From: Algoriphagus lacus | Lineage (GTDB): Bacteria; Bacteroidota; Bacteroidia; Cytophagales; Cyclobacteriaceae | Assembly (NCBI RefSeq): GCF_003583985.1 | Contig: NZ_QXML01000014.1 | Location: 1-64,000, forward strand | Direction: 5' to 3' | Length of the DNA: 64,000 nucleotides | Part shown: in pieces, positions 1 through 8,040 of the stretch | How positions within the stretch are numbered: position 1 is the first letter of the stretch | How the letters are laid out: each line of letters starts with the position of its first letter | The notes under the pieces: model-generated | The model's input: only the letters and a program-made list of their open reading frames with translations | Database searches by the model: none | What the model was told of the DNA's origin: nothing | Program-made: the position numbers and the translations under genes

Positions 1-22
1 CAGGTGTAATTTCTAGAGGCAT
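1..22 (-). CDS. Start of next gene in the polysaccharide operon (partial)
   Basis: An ATG on the minus strand at 22 opens a frame (M-P-L-E-I-T-P) that runs off the window edge. It begins 26 bases after the stop codon of the glycosyltransferase gene, with a purine-rich AGGAAG stretch in between. This is the spacing expected for the next operon gene. Seven residues do not allow a family call. Confidence 0.4.
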
Positions 23-48
23 CTCTCTTTTTTTGCTTCCTTTTTATG

Positions 49-1257
49 TTAGGTTTCTTCCATATTTCGCACAGCTTCTGTCCTTGATAATCCCCAACCA
101 TTATAATATGAGATTTTCTCAGGGAAGAATAGCCAACTTCTATCAAAATCACCGGAAATCAAATCAAGAAATTTCTGAGCGATTGTTTTACTATTCCAAT
201 TTTTTGAGACAAACTGATGTAATTCAGATCCTGCATTTTCCCTCAATTCGGGACTTAAACACAGCATTCTTAGTGTTTCTTTTATTTGGTCAGGTAGAAC
301 ATAAAACGAAGGAGGAATGGCATCTTTGGAAATTTCTGTCTTAATAAACTCGGCATAATACCCACCTAACAAAACCGGCTTTCCAAAAGAGGCAGCCTCA
401 GAACCCAATCCTCCAAGGGGAAGATCCGAATAGAGTTCATCCAATACAAGATCGCAAAGGATTAACTCTTTCATTACTTCACTATTCGGCTTGTTTACTA
501 TTTCCACCCAATCAATGTCTATCCCTTCGGACTTCAATTCATCGACAATCTTCCTAAAAAAAGCCGTACCCTTAGCATTAGGTCTTGAAGGAGCATGTAA
601 TATTCTCACAGAATTGCCTTTCAGATTTTTTTGATCGGGTTCAATTTCGCGCATCACAGTAGGGAAACCAATATTCATCCCATTAATGAATGGTCGGCGA
701 TTAAAATGTGCGTGCTGTGGATAATTAATAAAAATATCAGCATGTTCCTCAAAAAATTCAACTTTGTTTTTGGTTTGGATGAAATTACCTACCATTTCAG
801 AAACAGAAAATTGACCACCTTTAGAATCGTCTTTGTAAATTCCACTCATTATAGAAGGCCTTGTATCACTTCCAAGTGATACATAAATTATTTTCTTCTT
901 GAAAAATCTCAGAACCTTATATTCCCAGTATTTAAGGAGAGTGGAATCTGATCCAAGAATGAAAACATCATACTTTAAAACAATCCAAAAAATAACCAAA
1001 GGAGATAGTAGGCCACACAATACTTTGTTGAAAAAACTGTTTTCAACCCTGAATTTTCTGCAAACTTCAATGTAATAATTCAAAAATGGGTGATTGTATT
1101 TCTTGTATTCATTATACTGAAACTTAAAATACCTGTTGTTGATATAGCCTACCTCATTCCCTAATTGGGCTAAGCCAACAAATAAATTCACATAATATCC
1201 AGCAATCTCAGAGAAACCAACCAGAATCTTTGGTTTTTTTATTTGGGAATTTACCAT
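49..1257 (-). CDS. Glycosyltransferase, GT4/GT-B type, of a surface polysaccharide operon
   Basis: Predicted cytosolic glycosyltransferase of 402 residues. The C-terminal half has the nucleotide-sugar-binding signature of GT-B enzymes, G-G-L-G-S-E-A-A-S-F-G-K-P-V near residue 300, which matches the usual G-x-E-A-x-A-x-G-x-P-V pattern. The N-terminal Rossmann half starts K-I-L-V-G-F-S-E-I-A-G-Y-Y. The start is taken at the ATG at 1257, which overlaps the stop of the upstream HisF-like gene as TGATG; a TTG one codon earlier is less likely. It is the last complete gene of the operon here and should add one sugar to the repeat unit. Donor and acceptor cannot be read from the sequence. Confidence 0.8.
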   Translation of the reverse strand: MVNSQIKKPKILVGFSEIAGYYVNLFVGLAQLGNEVGYINNRYFKFQYNEYKKYNHPFLNYYIEVCRKFRVENSFFNKVLCGLLSPLVIFWIVLKYDVFILGSDSTLLKYWEYKVLRFFKKKIIYVSLGSDTRPSIMSGIYKDDSKGGQFSVSEMVGNFIQTKNKVEFFEEHADIFINYPQHAHFNRRPFINGMNIGFPTVMREIEPDQKNLKGNSVRILHAPSRPNAKGTAFFRKIVDELKSEGIDIDWVEIVNKPNSEVMKELILCDLVLDELYSDLPLGGLGSEAASFGKPVLLGGYYAEFIKTEISKDAIPPSFYVLPDQIKETLRMLCLSPELRENAGSELHQFVSKNWNSKTIAQKFLDLISGDFDRSWLFFPEKISYYNGWGLSRTEAVRNMEET

Positions 1258-2018
1258 CAATTTAAAACTTGGTTTAATTCCTGTCTATCAGGGAAATTTA
1301 CTAATACACCCATCCCCTTTTGCTGATAGACTACCATACTCCCTAAGGCAACAGCAGAAGCTCCACCCTTGGAAACAACATTTTTGATGTCTTCCACAGA
1401 ACCTGCTCCACCATGAGCAATAACTGGGATTGTACAATTTTGTGTCACTCTTTTTACTAAGTCAACATCAAATCCTTTCCAGGTTCCTTCCTGGTCAATC
1501 GAAGTAAGGAGGATTTCTCCGGCTCCTAATTCCTCCACTTTTGCTGCCCACTCCACAGGATCATGTCTGTAATTCTCAGTACCATTGAGGCCATATACCT
1601 GGTGTTTTCCCCAAAAATTCTTCTTTACATCTATTGCTACGACCACTGCCTGACTTCCGAAAATTCTGGAAATATCGGTAATCAATTCAGGCTTGGTAAA
1701 GGATGAAGTGTTGAGAATGACCTTCTCAAATCCAATTTTAAAAACCGACTCTGCGTGCTCCAAACTGGAAATCCCCCCTCCATAGCTCAAAGGCATAAAA
1801 CATTCAGAACTGATCTCTTTCAAGATTTCCAAATTGGGGCCACGCTTTTCACCACTGGCAGCAATATCTAGAAAGGACAGCTCATCCACCTCCAGTTCAT
1901 TAAAAATCCTGCAGGTATTGATGGGATCGCCAATGTACCCAGGCTTTTTAAAGTTGACAGTTTTAACAAGGACTTTATCCTTCAAAAGCAAAACTGGGAT
2001 TACCCGAGTTCGAAGCAT
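1257..2018 (-). CDS. wbuZ: HisF-like glycosyl-amidation protein (WbuZ/HisF2 family)
   Basis: A 253-residue TIM-barrel protein of the HisF superfamily. In true HisF the first strand reads I-P-C-L-D-V and supplies catalytic Asp11. Here it reads I-P-V-L-L-L, so residue 11 is Leu, while the second catalytic Asp (in V-A-I-D-V-K) is kept. That change, and its place directly after hisH and a WbpG-like gene, point to the O-antigen branch (HisF2/WbuZ), which passes ammonia to a sugar amidotransferase and does not make histidine. The gene starts 2 bases after the hisH stop and overlaps the next gene by TGATG. A role in acetamidino-sugar formation follows from the Pseudomonas wbpG-hisH2-hisF2 precedent. 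Confidence 0.88.
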   Translation of the reverse strand: MLRTRVIPVLLLKDKVLVKTVNFKKPGYIGDPINTCRIFNELEVDELSFLDIAASGEKRGPNLEILKEISSECFMPLSYGGGISSLEHAESVFKIGFEKVILNTSSFTKPELITDISRIFGSQAVVVAIDVKKNFWGKHQVYGLNGTENYRHDPVEWAAKVEELGAGEILLTSIDQEGTWKGFDVDLVKRVTQNCTIPVIAHGGAGSVEDIKNVVSKGGASAVALGSMVVYQQKGMGVLVNFPDRQELNQVLN

Positions 2019-2020
2019 AA

Positions 2021-2632
2021 TCAGAGAGAGGCAAAATTTGAGAACAACTTCATTCCAAATCTGTGACTCTTTTCAGGGTGAAACTGCGCACCGAAAACAT
2101 TCCCGTGTTGAATAATACTGTCAAAATTGACTCCATAGGGTGTTTTGGCCAAACTATCTTTTTGATCCGAACAAGTCACATAATAAGAATGGACAAAATA
2201 AAACCTATACTCTTCTTCATCCATTCCTTTTGTGAGAGGACTTGGATTTTGAAGTTCAATGATATTCCAACCCATGTGAGGAACTTTAAGAGTCTTATCC
2301 TCAAATCTAAATTTAGTGGTAACCGCATCTATAAATCCCAAACCTGGAAGGATACCTTCTTCGCTGGACTTAGTCAATAGCTGCATTCCCAAACAAATAC
2401 CCAAAAAGGGAACCTTGTCCTCCAATGCCTTTTTACTCAAAGCAGGAAGCAATCCCCTATTGTTGATCTGTGTCATGGCATGATCAAATGCTCCAACACC
2501 CGGAAGAAGTATCTTTTCCGCTTCCAAAATCACTTCCGGTTTATCGGTAATTTGGGAATCAACACCAATCCTCTTCAACATATTGACGACTGAACCAAGA
2601 TTACCCAGTCCGTAATCAACTATTGTTATCAT
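2021..2632 (-). CDS. hisH: HisH-like glutamine amidotransferase of the sugar amidation system
   Basis: A 203-residue class I glutamine amidotransferase. The nucleophile Cys80 lies in G-I-C-L-G-M-Q, and His185/Glu187 in Q-F-H-P-E-K complete the triad. It should split glutamine and deliver ammonia to its HisF-like partner. It overlaps the end of the amidotransferase gene upstream by 17 bases and is followed 2 bases later by the HisF-like gene. No other his genes are present, so the expected role is sugar amidination, equivalent to HisH2 or WbuY. By sequence alone it could be named as histidine HisH; the neighbours decide against that. Confidence 0.88.
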   Translation of the reverse strand: MITIVDYGLGNLGSVVNMLKRIGVDSQITDKPEVILEAEKILLPGVGAFDHAMTQINNRGLLPALSKKALEDKVPFLGICLGMQLLTKSSEEGILPGLGFIDAVTTKFRFEDKTLKVPHMGWNIIELQNPSPLTKGMDEEEYRFYFVHSYYVTCSDQKDSLAKTPYGVNFDSIIQHGNVFGAQFHPEKSHRFGMKLFSNFASL

Positions 2633-3767
2633 CAGATTTCATAGGGAAACAATACTTTAGGTAAAAACTCATGGGCACCAAATTGGACTTGGCCAGGATA
2701 AAAAATAGGGGTCTTAAATTTTCAAACCTCTTTTTGTAAGTTTTAAAATCTCTAAATGACCGTTTTGGACCATTCATGATTTCATCATACGCTTGATCTG
2801 TAAGGTCAAGACGTTTTTTGACGTAGGTAACAAGTTCAGGATCTGGCTTTATTGGAGTATTGTAAATCTCCAACGCTTCTTCACGAGAGATCACTCCTGT
2901 CCTCGCTTCGGCTGATAAACTCCAATTTCGGTTATCAATTCCAAACTTCTGAGGGTTGTATACGGTATGAAGAAAGCTTGTGGATCGGTTTTCCAAATGA
3001 TGGCCCCCATAGTATGTCCAACCAGTTTGTTCGGCTAGGATCTCCCTTGCCTCAGGTTTGGAATACGAGATGTACCATAGTGGCCGAATGAACTGTTGAC
3101 GGTAAACCATCGCCCATTTGATGAACTGGAAAAAGGTCATGTTGGGGTAGGTCTTCATTTTAAGTTTCCCATACTTCTTATGGATGCTTTCAATGTATTT
3201 CCCGTCAAAATAATTTTTTCCTTGTGGAGAAATGCCTTCGGCCATAAAAGAATGCCCCTCCAAAATGTATTTGATCCCATACTTGGCGGCAGCACTTCTC
3301 AATACCTGTACAAATCCGATGTCCGTACTGGCATCAAATTCCGGAACTCCTGCAAGCAAAAATGATCGAAAAATATCGTCAGCTTCTTTGTTGTCTACGA
3401 CATAGGTATAAAGATCAACTTTAAGTTTAGAGGTTACCTTTCTGATATTTTCAGTGGCAATAGAGGAATCCCATGTATTGTCATAGTGAACTGCCAAAGG
3501 CCTCAATCCCCACTCTTTTGCTTTGATCAAAAGATAAGAGGAATCAGTACCACCGCTCACACCAATGACACAGTCATATTTTTTCCCTTTACCCTTTTTC
3601 TTAATCTCTTCCAGAATTCCAAAAAGTGTCTGTTCACCTTCCGGAGTTCCCGTTTTATAGGTATCTCTTAGCGAGTCTATTTGTCTGCAATAATTGCATA
3701 CACCTGCGTCATCAAAGGAAATGGATGGTGTACGCTCATCATAGATACACCTGGTACAAATTTTCAT
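2616..3767 (-). CDS. N-acetyl sugar amidotransferase (WbpG/WbuX family)
   Basis: A 383-residue PP-loop ATP pyrophosphatase. The N terminus has two CxxC pairs (C4/C7 and C24/C27), probably a metal site, followed by the PP-loop S-G-G-T-D-S-S at residues 71-77. This arrangement is typical of WbpG of Pseudomonas aeruginosa and WbuX of E. coli, which adenylate the N-acetyl carbonyl of a nucleotide sugar and replace it with ammonia to give an acetamidino group. Ammonia would come from the HisH/HisF-like pair just downstream. The gene starts 3 bases after the acetyltransferase gene ends. The sugar substrate is not visible; candidates are products of the enzymes encoded upstream. Confidence 0.9.
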   Translation of the reverse strand: MKICTRCIYDERTPSISFDDAGVCNYCRQIDSLRDTYKTGTPEGEQTLFGILEEIKKKGKGKKYDCVIGVSGGTDSSYLLIKAKEWGLRPLAVHYDNTWDSSIATENIRKVTSKLKVDLYTYVVDNKEADDIFRSFLLAGVPEFDASTDIGFVQVLRSAAAKYGIKYILEGHSFMAEGISPQGKNYFDGKYIESIHKKYGKLKMKTYPNMTFFQFIKWAMVYRQQFIRPLWYISYSKPEAREILAEQTGWTYYGGHHLENRSTSFLHTVYNPQKFGIDNRNWSLSAEARTGVISREEALEIYNTPIKPDPELVTYVKKRLDLTDQAYDEIMNGPKRSFRDFKTYKKRFENLRPLFFILAKSNLVPMSFYLKYCFPMKSDDNNS

Positions 3768-3770
3768 GAA

Positions 3771-4352
3771 TTAGAAATACTTAAAGTCTACTCCGGAATC
3801 AGAAATTAGAACTTCTCCAATAACCTTGGCAGGCTGGCCAACTACAATTTGAAAATCTTTGATGTCTTTATTTACAAAAGCTCCAGTGCCAATCACGCAG
3901 TAGTTACCGATAGTAACACCCTTGGAAATAACAACATTTGGAGCAATGTATACATTATTGCCTATACTCACAGGACTTCTCTCTATTGGAAGCTTTCCGG
4001 AGGACAAGGTCTGTTTTACATTGTCATGGGAATAAATATGAACTCCGGCTGAAATGGTACAAAAATCACCGACTTCCAATCCTCCACTCCCATCCAAAAT
4101 GGTAAAAGGACCTATCCAGCAATTTTTCCCAACCCTGACTTTTCCCAAAACCAAAGAACTGTCATAGATTGAAGTACTCTCCCCAAATCCAAGATTTTTA
4201 GCTCGTTCCCAACGATCTAGAAGTGTTTCATTAAACGGGAGCGATCTGTCGAATTGTTGGATGAAAGCTTGGTCAAGTGTAGAATGAAGCTTTTTGAGAT
4301 TTTCAAAAAGCTCCTTTTCCACATTTGATGAAATTGATTCTATCCGGTTCAA
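3771..4352 (-). CDS. Left-handed beta-helix (hexapeptide) acyltransferase
   Basis: A 193-residue protein. The first 60 residues are helical; residues 70-175 are hexapeptide repeats such as V-R-V-G-K-N-C-W-I-G-P-F-T-I and G-N-N-V-Y-I-A-P-N-V-V-I-S. This fold is found in LbH acetyltransferases acting on nucleotide amino sugars or on polysaccharides. The only plausible start is a TTG whose bases overlap the TGA stop of the SDR gene (TTGA), so translation is likely coupled. It is distinct from the WlbB-like gene at 7465. I infer that it acetylates the amino sugar made by the aminotransferase at 5311, giving an N-acetyl group that the next gene could amidinate. Confidence 0.78.
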   Translation of the reverse strand: MNRIESISSNVEKELFENLKKLHSTLDQAFIQQFDRSLPFNETLLDRWERAKNLGFGESTSIYDSSLVLGKVRVGKNCWIGPFTILDGSGGLEVGDFCTISAGVHIYSHDNVKQTLSSGKLPIERSPVSIGNNVYIAPNVVISKGVTIGNYCVIGTGAFVNKDIKDFQIVVGQPAKVIGEVLISDSGVDFKYF

Positions 4353-5311
4353 TTGGTCTTATACTGATTTTTCATCCAATCGGAAGTACGGAGAATTCCC
4401 TCCTCCAAATCAACCTGCGCTTTAAAGCCAAGAACCTCCTCCGCTTTCTTAACACTAGGAATTCTGATAGCAATATCAGCTGATAATGGCGGCTCAAAAA
4501 CAATTTTTGAATCCGATTTTAACACTCTACATACTGTTTGAGCTAATCCCAAAATGGTTATTACTGCTCTTGCATTTCCTAAGTTAAAGCTGTTTCCAAC
4601 CGCTTTAGGATCTTCGATGCATCTCACCAAGCAATCCACAAAATCGTCCACAAAACACCAAGCTCTAATTTGGTTACCATCCCCATCAATTTTAATATCC
4701 TGGTTGGCTAATGCTCTTTTGATAAAAATCTGAATTGCTCCCTCCCCTGTTTGACCTGGACCGTAAACATTGAATGGCCTAACGGTCACAACTGGCAAGT
4801 TATATTGGCTGAAATAAGCATGTGCTAAATGTTCTCCTGCTAGTTTGGAAACGGCATAAGTCCATCTTGCTTCACCTGCTGAACCAGATACCGTCTGATC
4901 CTCTTCCGAAGACCTGAATGCCATGGATCCAAAAACCTCAGATGTTGAAAAATCAATAAATCGATCTTTCACCCCGTTTATTCTTGCGGCTTCCAAGGCA
5001 TTGGAGGTACCGATCATATTTACCCTCATTGTTCGTACCGGATCCTTAATAACGGTATCGATTCCTGCAATCCCCGCAGCATGAACTACCACGTCAGATC
5101 CAGCCATGCTTTTAGTCAGTAATTCAACGTCAAGAACATCGCCTTTGATGATTTTGATATTGGGATGATTTGCAAATCGGCTAGAACTGAGTGTATCCCG
5201 GTGGAAATTATCATATACAGTGATCTTATTGTTCTCGACATAATGTCCGATCAACGTATTGGCAATAAATCCGGCACCACCAGTGATAAAAATATTCTTA
5301 TTATAAAGCAT
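4349..5311 (-). CDS. NAD-dependent extended SDR: nucleotide-sugar epimerase, dehydratase or decarboxylase
   Basis: A 320-residue Rossmann protein with G-G-A-G-F-I at residues 11-16 and the catalytic Y152-x-x-x-K156. The active-site strand reads S-T-S-E-V-F-G, giving Thr123-Ser124-Glu125. In this family a Thr-(Ser/Asp)-Glu triad is typical of 4,6-dehydratases and of UDP-glucuronate decarboxylases (UXS, ArnA), while plain 4-epimerases usually lack the Glu. It may therefore make a 4-keto sugar for the aminotransferase encoded next to it. It overlaps that gene by TAATG and the following gene by 4 bases. Substrate and exact reaction are open; database names will probably say epimerase/dehydratase. 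Confidence 0.82.
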   Translation of the reverse strand: MLYNKNIFITGGAGFIANTLIGHYVENNKITVYDNFHRDTLSSSRFANHPNIKIIKGDVLDVELLTKSMAGSDVVVHAAGIAGIDTVIKDPVRTMRVNMIGTSNALEAARINGVKDRFIDFSTSEVFGSMAFRSSEEDQTVSGSAGEARWTYAVSKLAGEHLAHAYFSQYNLPVVTVRPFNVYGPGQTGEGAIQIFIKRALANQDIKIDGDGNQIRAWCFVDDFVDCLVRCIEDPKAVGNSFNLGNARAVITILGLAQTVCRVLKSDSKIVFEPPLSADIAIRIPSVKKAEEVLGFKAQVDLEEGILRTSDWMKNQYKTN

Positions 5312-6429
5312 TATTTGAATTGATTAATTACGTCACAAACATAGCTGACTTCCTGCATAGTCAGCGTTTCACTTAAAGGGAGAGCCAGTCCACAGGAATA
5401 GGCTTTGAAGGCTGAAGGAAACTGAATCTGCGATTCAAATTGATACTTATTCCGGTAAAAGGTCATGGCAGGAATACACTGCGCACCATAATTACAGAAT
5501 ATTTGATGTTCCTTTAGCCAAAGAATCAGTTGATTTCTAGTCTCCTCATTTTGGCAGACCACATGGAAAGTTTGCCATGAATGAGTATATCCTTCGGGTA
5601 CACTTGGCAGCATAAGGATATCTGTTCTCAATGACTTAAGATAAAAATCAACGAGTATTTCCTTGTGCTTGAAAATCGAAGGCAATCTCCTCATTTGGCT
5701 GGATACCAAAGCAGCTTGAAAATCAGTCAGGCGATAATTGAAGCCAGCTTCCACAAATTCCATTGGAAAACTCCCCGGCTTTATTCCGTGATTTCTCAAC
5801 GTTTTGATCTTATCATCAAATTCCTTTGTTTTTGAAATCACAATTCCCCCCTCACCAGAAGTCACTGACTTTCTAGGATGAAGAGAAAATGAACCAAAAT
5901 CCCCAAAGGTTCCGGCAAATTGATCTCCAATTTTAGCTCCAATTGCACATGCTGCATCCTCGACCACAGCTAAACCATAGGCATTGGCCAATCGATTGAT
6001 TTCGCCCATGTTGGCACAAAGTCCAAATTCATGCACCGGCATGATACATTTGGTCCTCGAGGTTATTTTATTCTCAATTTGTGAGACGTCAATGTTAAAC
6101 GTGCGCAAATCAATGTCCACAAATACAGGAGCTGCTCCTACCAGTTCAATGACATTGGCGGTGGCTATGTAGGAGAATGCGGGGATGATTACTTCATCTC
6201 CCTCTTTTACTCCCAATGCTATTAATGCTAAGTGAAGACTGGCTGTGCCGTTGCTTACAGCTGAGGCATAATTTGAACCTGCCAAAGTGTTGATCTTTTC
6301 TTCAAGTAAAGCGACTTCCTTACCCTGAACAAGATTCCCGGATTTTAATACGGTTACAACAGCCTGAATGTCCTCGTCATCCAGGTATGGCCGGGAAAGG
6401 AATATTGGATGTTGAATTTTTCCCTCCAT
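5311..6429 (-). CDS. DegT/DnrJ/EryC1 family sugar aminotransferase (second of two)
   Basis: A 372-residue PLP enzyme of the sugar aminotransferase family. The PLP lysine is expected in H-P-R-K-S-V-T-S-G-E-G-G, and the family strand E-D-A-A-C-A-I-G-A is present. It should transfer an amino group from glutamate to a keto nucleotide sugar. It differs clearly from the WlbC-like enzyme at 8040, so the operon has two separate amination steps. Its start overlaps the WlbA stop by TGATG and its stop overlaps the SDR start by TAATG. I infer that it works with that SDR on a 4-keto sugar. Confidence 0.85.
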   Translation of the reverse strand: MEGKIQHPIFLSRPYLDDEDIQAVVTVLKSGNLVQGKEVALLEEKINTLAGSNYASAVSNGTASLHLALIALGVKEGDEVIIPAFSYIATANVIELVGAAPVFVDIDLRTFNIDVSQIENKITSRTKCIMPVHEFGLCANMGEINRLANAYGLAVVEDAACAIGAKIGDQFAGTFGDFGSFSLHPRKSVTSGEGGIVISKTKEFDDKIKTLRNHGIKPGSFPMEFVEAGFNYRLTDFQAALVSSQMRRLPSIFKHKEILVDFYLKSLRTDILMLPSVPEGYTHSWQTFHVVCQNEETRNQLILWLKEHQIFCNYGAQCIPAMTFYRNKYQFESQIQFPSAFKAYSCGLALPLSETLTMQEVSYVCDVINQFK

Positions 6430-7397
6430 CAGGTCGTTGAAAAAGGATGTTTTGCCATTTCACCGGCTGCCAACGGGTGGTATTCACCCACAAGACCTAA
6501 AGGCTTCATGTGTCTGATATCATGAACCAGCTGAATACTGTTCACCGCTTCATCCAATCCAAAGCCCTTTCCTTCAAGCACATGCTCATAAGAATGTGTA
6601 TGCAGTTCTGTAAACCCATCACTGAATTCAATTTCTTCTCCTTCCATCGAAAGTGACCTAAAAGTCCTACCTCCTTTGGCTTTAACCGAATCCGGAAGGG
6701 TATCTGCGTTAATGCTCAAAAACCATCGAACTCGTGCCTTTTCCAGCTCCAAGTAACCTGCTGCTCGATCATGAGTATGGATATGAACCTGATTGGTCTT
6801 TACTTTTCCAAAAACCCAAGTTAGCATGTCATAAAAATGAACTCCAATATTTGTCGCAATACCGCCTGACTTAGTCACATCACCTTTCCATGAAGTGTAA
6901 TACCAGTGACCTCTTGATGTAATATAGGCTAGATCAATATCGTAAATCTTATCCTTTGGCCCATTTTGAATACGCTCTTTCAATGCGATAATGGAAGGAT
7001 GCAATCTTAACTGGAGAATATTAAAAACTTTTTTCCCATGCTCTTTTTCGACTTCTTTTAAGGCTTCAATATTCCATGGGTTCAATACCAAAGGCTTTTC
7101 GCAAATAACATCCGCCCCAACCCTTAAGCCAAATCGAATGTGGGAATCGTGCAGATAATTTGGGGAGCAAATACTAACGTAATCAACTCTGTTGTTTGTC
7201 CTTTTTAGCTTTTCAACATGTCGATCAAATCGCTCAAATTCAGTAAAAAAATCAGCATCAGGAAAATAACTGTCCATGATTCCTACGCTGTCAAACTTAT
7301 CATATGCTGCCAACAGAATATTTCCTGTGTCTTTGATGGCTTTCATATGACGGGGAGCAATATATCCTGCCGCCCCGATTAATGCGAAATTCTTCAT
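6429..7397 (-). CDS. wlbA: UDP-N-acetylglucosaminuronate 3-dehydrogenase (WlbA/WbpB, Gfo/Idh/MocA family)
   Basis: A 322-residue oxidoreductase with the N terminus M-K-N-F-A-L-I-G-A-A-G-Y-I-A-P-R-H-M that is characteristic of WlbA. The E-K-P motif of the Gfo/Idh/MocA family is present in C-E-K-P-L-V-L. WlbA/WbpB oxidises C3 of UDP-GlcNAc uronic acid so that WlbC can aminate it. The gene lies 67 bases after wlbB. The dehydrogenase that makes the uronic acid (WbpA type) is not in the window and may lie past the left edge or elsewhere. Confidence 0.92.
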   Translation of the reverse strand: MKNFALIGAAGYIAPRHMKAIKDTGNILLAAYDKFDSVGIMDSYFPDADFFTEFERFDRHVEKLKRTNNRVDYVSICSPNYLHDSHIRFGLRVGADVICEKPLVLNPWNIEALKEVEKEHGKKVFNILQLRLHPSIIALKERIQNGPKDKIYDIDLAYITSRGHWYYTSWKGDVTKSGGIATNIGVHFYDMLTWVFGKVKTNQVHIHTHDRAAGYLELEKARVRWFLSINADTLPDSVKAKGGRTFRSLSMEGEEIEFSDGFTELHTHSYEHVLEGKGFGLDEAVNSIQLVHDIRHMKPLGLVGEYHPLAAGEMAKHPFSTT

Positions 7398-7464
7398 TCT
7401 TTTTATGTTTCAGAAGAGGTGTGGCAAACAGGAACATTCATTTTCCCTTCTACCACCCTCCATT

Positions 7465-8040
7465 TTATTTGACTTTGGAAACTTTTCCTTCCTTAAGCTG
7501 ATACTTTTCATTTGACTCTGAACAGATTGCCTCACCAAGTTCATTGAATTCCAATCTTTGGCCATATTCACTCATCCAACCGATCTGTTTGGAAGGATTT
7601 CCAACCACCAAGGCGTAGGCAGGGATTGTTTTGGTCACCACCGCACCTGCGCCGATAAAGGCAAATTCTCCAATATCATGCCCACATACGATAGTTGCAT
7701 TAGCGCCAATCGTTGCTCCTTTTCCCACATGGGTTTTTGCATATTGGCTTTTGCGGTTGATAGCACTGCGGGGATTAATCACATTGGTAAATACCATGGA
7801 AGGGCCTAAAAAAACATCGTCCTCACAAGTCACTCCTGTATAGATTGAAACGTTGTTTTGCACTTTTACATTGTTGCCCAATACCACTTCCGGGGAAATC
7901 ACCACATTCTGGCCTATGTTGCAATTCTCCCCTATCTTACAATTAGGCATTACGTGTGAGAAATGCCAAATTTTTGTTCCTTTTCCAATATCACAGCCTT
8001 GATCAATTACGGCTGTTTCGTGAGCAAAATATTCCTTCAT
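7465..8040 (-). CDS. wlbB: UDP-3-amino-GlcNAc-uronate N-acetyltransferase (WlbB/WbpD)
   Basis: A 191-residue hexapeptide-repeat protein that matches WlbB/WbpD over its whole length, including H-E-T-A-V-I-D near the start, G-T-K-I-W-H-F-S-H-V and the end of the helix G-A-G-A-V-V-T-K. It acetylates the 3-amino group made by WlbC to give UDP-2,3-diacetamido-2,3-dideoxy-glucuronate. The ATG at 8040 overlaps the wlbC stop as TGATG and is preferred over a TTG one codon upstream. The wlbC-wlbB-wlbA order fits one coupled unit. Confidence 0.92.
   Translation of the reverse strand: MKEYFAHETAVIDQGCDIGKGTKIWHFSHVMPNCKIGENCNIGQNVVISPEVVLGNNVKVQNNVSIYTGVTCEDDVFLGPSMVFTNVINPRSAINRKSQYAKTHVGKGATIGANATIVCGHDIGEFAFIGAGAVVTKTIPAYALVVGNPSKQIGWMSEYGQRLEFNELGEAICSESNEKYQLKEGKVSKVK

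Noticed and set aside
2018..2021. hisH and hisF as part of histidine biosynthesis.
   Set aside because: No other his genes are nearby, the HisF-like protein lacks Asp11, and the neighbours are a WbpG-like amidotransferase and sugar genes.
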